A stretch of DNA of 64,000 nt, from contig NW_006763143.1 of the NCBI RefSeq assembly GCF_000264905.1, positions 791,224-855,223 on the forward strand. The letters run 5' to 3'. The translations under genes and the position numbers were made by a program. Within the stretch, counting starts at the first letter, position 1; each line of letters starts with the position of its first letter. Shown here piece by piece: positions 10,017 to 17,982 of this stretch. This DNA is from Stereum hirsutum FP-91666 SS1 (lineage: Eukaryota; Basidiomycota; Agaricomycetes; Russulales; Stereaceae). Below the pieces are notes generated by a model. That model worked only from the letters and a program-made list of their open reading frames with translations. It had not been told where the DNA came from and made no database searches.

Positions 10017-10911
10017 ATGTTGTCCGCCGCCGTGACTTTCACTCGGGTCGCTCCAGAACTTTCACGGTTTTCCTTCCGCGCAGGTTCCTCCTTCCGCCCA
10101 TCTGCCTTTTCCCGCCGAGCCATTTCCATCCCAATCAAACGCAATATGAGTGCCGCTTCAGAGTTCCCTGCTGCAAACAACGTCTATGTCGAAAACTTCG
10201 GCGATAAGGGCTCGCTCCCACTTCCCCCTGGCAAGAAATTGATAGTTGGTGAGTCCGGCCGTCCAACATTCTCACACGTGTGAGGTTACGAAGATTCGAG
10301 GCTAATCGCCTGCCCCAGTGACTTGCATGGATTCTCGTATTGAGTAGGAATTCCGCATCACCGAGCGAGTATGTGCTGAAAGAACTTCATAGCGTTATGT
10401 CCCACCTTGGTCTGAAGGAGGGGGACGCCCATATCATTCGTAATGCAGGAGGTGTGGCGTAAGTGACGTCATTCGAGCTTTTTTCGCCTCTCGTATACCG
10501 TGGCTCACTTCTTGCGTTTATTCTCCGGACTACCATGTAGTATCGACGCCATTCGCAGTATCATCATCTCACAGCGCCTACTTGGAACCCGCGAAATCGC
10601 CATCTTCCACCATACGGGATGTGGCATGGTCACGTTCAAGACCCCGCAGCTCCGCGAGATCGTGGCGTCATCGGCTCCTGAGGACAAGGAAGTAGCGAAG
10701 CGCCTCGAGAACATAGACTTCCATGAGTTTGACGATGTTGAAGAGTCTACGAAGGATGATGTTAAGTTCTTGAAAGCGCATCCGTTGTTGTTGAAGGAGA
10801 CTACCGTCACCGGGTGGGTATATGAAGTCGAGACGGGAAAGGTGGGTACATTCAATTTTCGCTCCTGTACGATGTTCTGATTTTGTCCTTTAGATCAGGC
10901 AGGTTGCCTAG
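10017..10911 (+). CDS. Beta-class carbonic anhydrase with mitochondrial-type presequence
   Basis: The enzyme interconverts CO2 and bicarbonate using one zinc. Exons 10017-10248, 10319-10343, 10393-10458, 10541-10841 and 10894-10911 join in phase to 213 residues. Zinc ligands are visible as Cys80 in TCMDSRID (with the Asp82-Arg84 dyad) and His132 and Cys135 in HHTGCGM. HIIRNAGG is also a family signature. The protein belongs to the short bacterial-like beta branch rather than the longer yeast Nce103 type. The first 43 residues are rich in Arg, Ser and Phe and free of acidic residues except Glu14, which fits a mitochondrial targeting peptide. A second in-frame ATG at 10146 (MSAASEF) would give a protein without it. 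Exon 2 is only 25 nt and intron 2 only 49 nt. It converges with the HAD gene, about 160 bp between stops. Confidence 0.9.
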
Positions 10912-11070
10912 GCCTACTTCAACAAGAACCACACGCGTCCCTTGTACGAATATGTCGGTATATTGAGAAATGAATCTTGTTGTGTTATGGTAGATGTCAA
11001 CCGCGTCGGAATGCCTTGCTATTCTGACGGGAATGTCGCCTTTGGTATAAGTGTTAGCGTAACACAAGTG

Positions 11071-12187
11071 TCACGAATCGTGGCTTTTGAAATTCTTGAC
11101 ACAAGTGATAACTTCGTCCCAGTCTCGAACCCTCTGAATCCGGTCATCGTCTCTCAGCGCCGTATCGTCATCCTTCCACCATTCTTGCCTCCCCTCAGCA
11201 TTGTTCTTCTCTTCGAAAGCCCACTGCTCCGCAGAGTTGACCCGCTTGTTCCACTCATAGTCTCCAAATAGTAATGCTTGTCGATTGCCTTCTCTTCCGA
11301 AAGCTAGTGCTGTCTCCATGAGATCGTCTATGAGGATCTGCGCTCCAAGCGCCTCGCAGACCTTGGAAGACGGCGTCGAGATATATCTAAGACCTACTGC
11401 CGTTCGACGAGAGAAAGAGAAATCGTACCTCGAGCTTCTTCAGCGACGTTCCTATGTAGAGTCCATCCTTTTCTGTCTTCTCTTCAGGTTGGGAGGAGAA
11501 TATAACGTGTTCGAAGACGCCTTTGGAAAGCACAACGTAGAGGTCAGGAAATATAGAATCAGAGCATCAACTAGACACTGACCCTTGAAGTGTGTCTCTA
11601 GCCACCGAGCGGTACTAGCATGTTCCTGATCCAGAACACGGGCTGTCACAATAACGGGATCATAGCCTAGATCCTCCAAGGCCCTTAGACCTTCAGTGGC
11701 ACCCGGCACAGGACGAGCGCTTCCTAGCTGATCTGTGTCGTAGAATTCTTTGACCTTTTTTAAGGTCTCAGGGACAGTACCCCAGCCAGGATTCTGAAAG
11801 GCCCTTGTCAGCGACAGACAGGTCAGGGGAGTGAATTAGAATGGATGATAGCACGCGACTGACCTTATACCACATCGAGTCTACGTCGAATAGCCTACAT
11901 GAGCTAACATCTAGAAACTTATAGGAATAGTGCTCCACTCACAATAAAATTGATTGATGGTCATGCTACCCCCGTACCGTCTATTATGCCCTTTCCATGG
12001 TCATTATTGGAGAGACACTCAAGTCAAAAATAATATAAACATGCTTACATTCTGCGGCACAGACGCAGGTCTGGCAAAGAACATCGTCTAGATCGACAGC
12101 GATGATGGGCCTCCGCTGGCGAGCAATGCCATTGAGTAAGTCCTTTGTGACACTCTGAGGGTCCTCTGAATCTGAAAGAACGCTCAT
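11071..12187 (-). CDS. HAD-superfamily 5'-nucleotidase-like hydrolase (NT5C type)
   Basis: The HAD fold predicts a phosphatase acting on nucleotides or other small phosphates. The first exon (12187-12049) contains motif I, IIAVDLDDVL, with the nucleophile-type Asp pair. It joins 11990-11943 (WHNRRYGGSMTINQFY), then an exon ending MWYK at 11864, then 11793-11583 (NPGWGTVPETLKKVKEFY and DPVIVTARV, motif II Thr region), 11520-11430 (VIFSSQPEEK) and 11361-11071 (ILIDDLMETALAFG, motif IV with paired Asp). The junction between 11943 and about 11895 is not settled; the only in-phase choice I found gives a 32-nt intron. The ATG at 12187 is preferred, but the frame is open to another ATG at 12388, which would add 67 residues. 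Cytosolic deoxyribonucleotidases are the nearest named relatives. Substrate is not predictable. Confidence 0.75.
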
Positions 12188-12517
12188 TCCGACGAACAAA
12201 TCAGAATTTGGTGTTATAGTGCTGAAGATCAAAGCTGGTGGTTCTCGCTCTGAAATGATGTTGGGGTCCAAGACGAAGAGCTGATGTGGCGTCTGCTGTG
12301 AGTGGCACCTCTTGGCATAACGATCCCACGGGCCGGTTCCGCAAGATTGGCTCATCTCCCCACATTCAGAATGATATCTGAAAGGCAATCACATGCAAGC
12401 CCTTTCATTGTATGAAGTACTGCTGCATCTTTGAACGCAATCCACGTCTCTTCCTCACCTTCTACCCTCAAAAATTCTTGAGAATAGTCTCTGGCATAAC
12501 CTAGGTGTTTCACTTTT
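12188..12517. promoter_or_regulatory. Divergent promoter region of the HAD gene and the ABCD transporter
   Basis: About 330 bp (129 bp if the upstream ATG of the HAD gene is used) separate the two divergent starts. A pyrimidine-rich leader with cttcctcaccttctacc lies at about 12450-12470 on the transporter side. No defined factor site was recognised. Confidence 0.45.
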
Positions 12518-15500
12518 ATGTCGAACCTAGCGGCGCTGAAGCAAGCAAGCGCCCTTCGTGCCGCCGAATTCGCAAAGGCTTACTCAAAACATAGGCCACT
12601 CGTCCAACGAGGCCTAACCGCAGGCTTCATCCTTTATGTTCTCGGGACAACATATAGAGGACTTTCTGCGAAACCAAGCTCGGCGAGCTCTAGGAAGGGT
12701 AAGGGGAAAGGGAAGGATGAATCAGGGAAGCCTCCCAGAGTCGCGGTGCGTTCAACTCTCCTCAAACCTGCGGCAGTTACTGAGATATTGTTCTATTCCA
12801 GGTAGACGTCGTATTCTACGAGAGGTTGAGCAGAATATTGAGGATCGTGATCCCAAATTTACGGTCAAAGGAGGCGATGCTCTTGTTCATGCACTCAAGC
12901 CTTCTCATTTTCAGGACCGCAATTTCGTTGTATGTGGCGGCACTGGACGGAAAGTGGGTGTTGCATTCCATGTCATTGTCAAGCTTGACGCGTGTTCTGA
13001 CACAATGCATCACGCAGGATTGTAGCATCACTCGTTCGTGCCCAGACAGTCCCATTCCTTCTAAATATCACTCGCTGGCTCCTCGTCGCCATTCCCGCCA
13101 CATGGACAAACAGCTGGCTCAGCTACGTTCAGAATAAACTCGCGATAGCGTACCGGACAAGGTTGACCGAGACTGTACTGAAAGAGTATCTAGGCGATGA
13201 AGACGATGATGTGAAGGACAAAGTATATTATAAGCTATGTAAGGCTCCCAGTTTCATCAAGAGTTTCTCTATCGACTGACGCCTCTCCCAACCAGCGAAT
13301 TTGGACGATCGTATAAAGAACCCGGACCAGTCAGTCATACTTCCTCTCTCGTTGACTATTGGACGCGACTGACATTCGTGTTCGTTTGCGTAGGATGATC
13401 ACCCATGATATACAGCGGTTCTCGTCTCACCTTGCCGCAATCTATGCGAACATGGCGAAACCAGTGCTTGACGTGATCCTCTACAACTACCAACTCTCGC
13501 AAAACGTTGGCGCCGAGGGCCTCGTCATCCTTACCTGCCTCGTCCAGCTAAGTGCTGCCCTTCGTACGTCGTCTACGAATCCTCTCATCAAGCATGGTAA
13601 CCGAACTGACTTCCACGATGATTTGGCTGTTAGTGCGTCGATTAACCCCGCCCTTTGGTCTCTATACCGCTCTGTCCGCACAGCTCTCCGGCTCCCTACG
13701 CCACACCCACTCACGGATGTCAGAGTTCGCGGAAGAAATTGCGTTCTTCGGAGGCGAGGAGACAGAGAAGATCTTGGTCGAGAGAGAATATGCTGGACTT
13801 GTGATGCATGAGAACAGGGTATTGAGGAGCCGATGGTGGCATGGATGCGTGGAAGAGGGCATCGTTAAATGGTTATGGGGAAGTTTCGGGGTGAGTGCTG
13901 CTGTATTCATAGATGAAAGTGCTCGTACTGATGGTGAAATGCTGATCACTCGAGCCTAGCTGGTATTATGTGCCGTCCCAGTATTCTTGAAGCTTCCCGG
14001 AGTGCATAACCTGGACATGGGCAGTCGGACAGAAGGTGCTTGATTCGATCTTGTGCCTTCATTACCTGTATTGATACATACGTCGATCAGGCTTCGTCAC
14101 AAATCGTCGCCTGCTACTCTCCGCCTCAGGTAAGTCGTTCCATATCACCTACTATGTCCTTGTGGTTTCTGACCGGGTTCTCTGTAGATGCTTTCGGTCG
14201 GGTCATGTACTCGTACAAGGATCTGGCCGAGCTAGCGGGCTATACCGCTCGCGTCTCAACCCTGCTCGAAACCATGGAGGACACCAAGAAGGGTAAGTTC
14301 GAGAAAGCGCTTGTGAGCAGCGCGAGCACCGCCGAGAACGCGAGGAGTGAGTACGATCGCATTTAGCTGTCGAGGGATCTAATGGTCGATTGCTGACCGG
14401 ATTTGAGCGCTAGTTCTGAAGGGCAGGGGTAAGATCATTGAATCCGAAGAGATACGATTCGAGGGCGTACCTATCGTCACGCCGAACGGGGACATTCTGG
14501 TGAAGAGCTTGACGTTCTATGTCAAACCTGGGGTAAGTGACATCCCGCTCATGGTGACCAAGACACCGAGTAATTGAGGATTTATCTCCATTTTTGACAG
14601 GAACATCTCCTCATCGTCGGGCCTAATGGTTAGTCTCTTCCTCCTTTCTAAGGTGTATTGTCCTGAGTATGGACCGCAGGGTGCGGCAAGTCGTCGTTGT
14701 TCAGAATCCTTGGAGGTTTGTGGCCCGTGTATGGCGGGACAGTATACAAGCCTCCAGCAGACCGATTTATTCTTATCCCTCAACGGCCATACCTCCCTAT
14801 TGGTACTCTGCGGGACCAGGTCATCTACCCTCATTCGAAGGACGACATGGAAGCCCGTGAGTGCTGATTCTACTCTTCGGTGTGCGGTCAATGGGGCTAA
14901 GTGGGTTATGATCAGGTGGCATAACGGATGATGATCTTCTGCGGATACTCGCACTTGTCCAGATGGATAATGTCGTTGAGCGAGAAGGGGGCTGGGACGT
15001 CGCGAGAGAATGGAGAGATGCATTGAGCGGCGGTGATAAGCAGAAGATCGCCTGGGCAAGACTGTTTTATCACAAACCTAAAGTTCGTTGCCTCTCTCAT
15101 ATCGCGTAGTGAGTCGACGAACTCACTTTCCGTGGGCAGTATGCGGTGTTGGATGAGGCGACGTCACTGGTACCGGTTGAAGTTGAGGGTATGATGATGG
15201 ACCATGCGACGGAATTGGGGATTACGCTCCTGACTGTGTCGCATCGGCCAAGTCTGTGGAAGTATCATTCTATGATTTTGCATTACGACGGGCAGGGTGG
15301 TTATGTCTTGTGCGTACTGCTTCTCTGCTGTTCTTGTCATAAGACATCTGAGTTCTGCGGGTATTTAGCACGAAGCTCGACGCAGAGAAGAGGCTTGCTT
15401 TGCAAGAAGAGAAGCAGGTGCGTACGGGTTTCAGTGGAATCGTGCTTCTACCCGCTGACCATAGCACAAACAGGGCCTGGAGACTAAGTTGCTCGAAGTG

Positions 15501-15608
15501 TAAGTTTTAACAATTTGTCGAACTCTTCGTGGGGAAGGCTCATTTATGGTTTCTAGACCGAAGATGAAGGCGCGCTTGGCAGAGCTCCTGGAAGCTTCAC
15601 AAGCTTGA
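12518..15608 (+). CDS. Peroxisomal ABC half-transporter, subfamily D
   Basis: ABCD proteins dimerise in the peroxisomal membrane and import very-long-chain acyl-CoA for beta-oxidation. The model spans about 20 short exons. The N-terminus ([20 protein letters not shown]) leads into a first membrane segment, then the [23 protein letters not shown], a [15 protein letters not shown] loop, the [15 protein letters not shown] loop (EAA-like family signature) and [15 protein letters not shown]. The nucleotide-binding domain has Walker A GPNGCGKSS (split by an intron near 14630), the Q-loop [19 protein letters not shown], signature [14 protein letters not shown], Walker [10 protein letters not shown] and switch His in LLTVSHRP. 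One half only, as in yeast Pxa1/Pxa2. The D-loop reads SLVPVEVEG, unlike the usual SxVS/D form. It ends at TGA 15606-15608. Which of the two Pxa partners it represents is not determined. Confidence 0.88.
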
Positions 15609-15841
15609 CGAGAGTATCCGGTTCCCATGTATACCTACCTGTACCAGTATACCTATACACGATAGACTTTCTTGCAGTAGGACGCGTCGACACAGTATGA
15701 GAAAGTATCCGTGCAAGCACCAGCGAACGCTTCGCATTAAAGCCCAAAGATACAAATATGATGCTGTAGGATGCTATAGAACATATCTGAGCAACACATG
15801 CGATTGGAGACGAGCGAAACAAGACTCACAAAAAGGAACCA

Positions 15842-16306
15842 TCACTGTGCGCGGCAGACGACCTCTCCACCTAGATTGAGCCGCAAAGCATCTCTAGCCT
15901 CTACCCACTCATGCTCTGAACTCTTCGTATGCACGACCGCAATCTCTCCCATTCCCAACGGTTTGATGGTCTGCACTCGTCGCCCCGTGCACAACCGCCG
16001 AATCTCCGCGACGTCCATGAATATGCGCTTGCTGGGCATGCTGATGAGCTGCATGCGCTCCATCACAGGTCTGTCGTTACGGTACTTGAGGTCTGCCCAT
16101 ATACGACGCTGAGCATCGCCTGCGTTCATGAATTCGGCTGGTGAAGGGGTCTCGATGGTGCCGCGGGTGAGGGTAGTGAGGAAGCCAGCGCGGAGGAGGA
16201 TGGAGAGGATGCCGAGGTTTTGGGTGTTGTGGTCGACGGCAACAGAGTGGTGGCGCGCTCTGAACGCGTTTTGCATATGCGAGCAGAGATCGTGTGGGCG
16301 AGGCAT
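15842..16306 (-). CDS. MRPS8: Mitochondrial small ribosomal subunit protein uS8m
   Basis: This is the mitochondrial ribosomal protein of the uS8 family, which binds the central domain of the small-subunit rRNA. The single-exon frame encodes 154 residues starting MPRPHDLCSHMQNAFRARHH, the usual fungal start, and ending GGEVVCRAQ. The segments LGILSILLRAGFLTTLTRG, ADLKYRNDRPVMERMQLISM, KRIFMDVAEIRRLCTGRRVQ and the C-terminal GMGEIAVVHT are typical of uS8m. The frame is open 20 codons further upstream to an ATG at 16366, but that extension is Pro- and Ser-rich and not family-like, so the ATG at 16306 is preferred. It is divergent from the PRELI-domain gene across a promoter with two CCAAT boxes. 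Confidence 0.9.
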   Translation of the reverse strand: MPRPHDLCSHMQNAFRARHHSVAVDHNTQNLGILSILLRAGFLTTLTRGTIETPSPAEFMNAGDAQRRIWADLKYRNDRPVMERMQLISMPSKRIFMDVAEIRRLCTGRRVQTIKPLGMGEIAVVHTKSSEHEWVEARDALRLNLGGEVVCRAQ

Positions 16307-16600
16307 CGCGAACGAAGGTTTTGGTTGTGGCGGTCGTCTGCTCGAACAAACAAACTCGAAATTCAATTCGGATTGCTGCTAGTGGCGGGCGCGGCGGGCC
16401 GCGATGCCGCCAAACATTCACCGCCGCGTCGGAGCCAATCGGGATGTGGGGCTGGCGCAGGGAGCCAATGGGTTGAGCGCAAAGCCGCCGTCATTCGCAA
16501 GCACTTGATATTTTCTCACACGACCATCTCTCACGCTTACTACCACATCCCCCTCTTACTTCCCCGCATACCCATCCCTCATCGTCTACGACTACACAAA
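16307..16600. promoter_or_regulatory. Divergent promoter with paired CCAAT boxes (uS8m / PRELI)
   Basis: This 294-bp region separates two divergent genes whose products both act in mitochondria. It contains two copies of GGAGCCAAT, with CCAAT at 16435-16439 and 16465-16469, in the same orientation and 30 bp apart (about three helical turns). The surrounding sequence is GC-rich (16385-16500), and a C/T-rich leader (16540-16600) precedes the PRELI start. CCAAT is the site of the conserved HAP/NF-Y complex, which controls many respiratory and mitochondrial genes in fungi. That this pair is used is inference. Confidence 0.6.
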
Positions 16601-17275
16601 ATGCGCTACTTCTCGCAACAGTGCACCTACGAGTACGTCGCTCATCCACGATTGCCTTTTTTAGAGTCGTCTGACCGTCATCTGCAGCCATTCATGGGCA
16701 CATGTCATCATCGGGATGTGGCATAAATATCCCAACCCGCATTGCTCACACGTCGTATCCGTCGACGTAGTAGACCGCTCAGTCAACCCACAGACGGGTA
16801 TCATTCGTACAGAGCGGATTGTCGGCTGTACACAGAGGGCTCCACTATGGATCGTCAAGGTAAGCCGCATCCTCCCCTTAGCTCCACTTCTCCTCCGGAC
16901 GGGTCACTTACATTCCCCTTGCCCGCGCAGCTCTTCGGCGGTTCAGAAGACGCATTCGTGCGGGAAATATCCTTCGTTGATCCAGCCACCCAAACCACTT
17001 CCATCTCCACCGTCAACCTTTCCCTTTCACAATTCGCGACATGTCATGAAACCATTCGTTATTCACCAACACGAGATGGCCGAACGGACTTCACGCAGAC
17101 GGCAGAGATCGAGGCGCGGATGGCCATGTGGAGGGCAGCAGCGGATAAGCTCGAGGGTTGGTTAGCCCAGCGGTTCGAGCAGAATGCTCATTTGGGGAAA
17201 GTCGGCTTTACGGACGTTCTCCGAAGGTTGTGGGAGGATGCGCAGGAGCAGCAACCAGCGCGTGCGTCGGCTTGA
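16601..17275 (+). CDS. PRELI/MSF1-domain lipid transfer protein (Ups2/PRELID3-like)
   Basis: PRELI proteins work with Mdm35/TRIAP1 in the mitochondrial intermembrane space to carry phosphatidic acid or phosphatidylserine between membranes. Three exons (16601-16632, 16688-16859, 16931-17275) join in phase to 182 residues. The start MRYFSQQCTYDHSWAHV, the KYPNP motif, VVSVDVVDRSV, RTERIVGC, FVREISFVDP and ETIRYSP follow the family order. The domain fills the protein and ends in a helix (GKVGFTDVLRRLWEDAQEQ). KYPNP with VDVVDR places it nearer Ups2/Ups3 or PRELID3 than Ups1, with moderate certainty. No cleavable presequence is expected in this family and none is seen. The gene is divergent from uS8m. 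Confidence 0.9.
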
Positions 17276-17982
17276 GTAGAGTTGAGTTCCGCTTCATATC
17301 TTTATCTCGCACCGCACCGCTGTCCTTGTTAGATTTTCATCTTGGAGTGCGCTCTCTCTACGCTTTCGATGCTTTTTAGACGTACATTATTCGGTTTGTC
17401 ATGTAGACCCAGACATGGTAAAAAGCGTCATACTACGTACGCCCCCCGCACATACATTCATACCACGACCTTCACGAAGCATTGAAGCCCCCATCTGTAC
17501 TTTTGTCCACCTTACTCTATCTTCCGCACTTGCCAAAGTGTTCATACTGCACGCATGTACATGCATACGCCGACTTTATCGAGCTCCGCCTCTCCTTCAT
17601 ACAGTGTTGCTCAATTTGGAATCACATAATCTCTTGGGCCCTTGAAGAACCACGTAGAGGTGAAAGGGGGTTCGCGTGAAGAGGATGAAAGGAAGACAAC
17701 AAACCTGTCTGAGCCACTGATGCACACAAAGACGACGATGATGGCCCGTAGAAAAGGTCACGTGGCATGCCCCTTTCTTCATCACCTCCACCACCAACGT
17801 CCGCGAACCTCTTTTCTCCTCTCATCGCTACGCCTTCAACATCCAGTATTTTGTTTCAGTACAAAAACCACTTGAATACAGCGGTTTGTGAACATCCGCG
17901 AGGGTCGTTCGGAGGTTCGATCCCCCCAGTGGCCAATACCTTTCATTGACTAATTTTTCGCTCCTCCTGTCTGTTCGCACAG
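17276..17982. promoter_or_regulatory. Intergenic region and promoter of TFC3, with a B-box motif
   Basis: This region holds the PRELI 3' flank and the promoter of the TFIIIC subunit gene. No protein gene is supported. At 17914-17923 there is a perfect GGTTCGATCC, the core of the TFIIIC B-box, 60 bp before the TFC3 ATG. After a 7-nt gap follows GGCCA (17931-17935), the geometry of a tRNA 3' end (T-arm, acceptor strand, discriminator base A). A T-arm of four out of five pairs can be drawn (17911-17915 with 17923-17927), and the acceptor strand AGTGGCC pairs at five of seven positions with AACCACT at 17865-17871. No good A box or anticodon arm is present, so an intact tRNA gene is not called. 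Confidence 0.55.
17914..17935 (+). promoter_or_regulatory. B-box-like TFIIIC site upstream of TFC3
   Basis: GGTTCGATCC at 17914-17923 matches the B-box consensus GWTCRANNC. It is followed by seven bases and GGCCA. It lies in the promoter or 5' leader of the gene for the TFIIIC subunit that itself contacts the B box. Binding is inferred, not shown. Confidence 0.5.

Noticed and set aside
16306..16366. A 20-residue N-terminal extension of uS8m
   Set aside because: The segment is Pro/Ser-rich and unlike the family, and homologues start at the equivalent of MPRPHDLC. It stays possible as a weak presequence.
17865..17935. A possible tRNA gene ending in GGTTCGATCC...GGCCA
   Set aside because: Length (71 nt) and T-arm fit, but only five of seven acceptor pairs form, the D-arm and anticodon arm do not fold and there is no good A box. 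Kept only as a B-box-like site.
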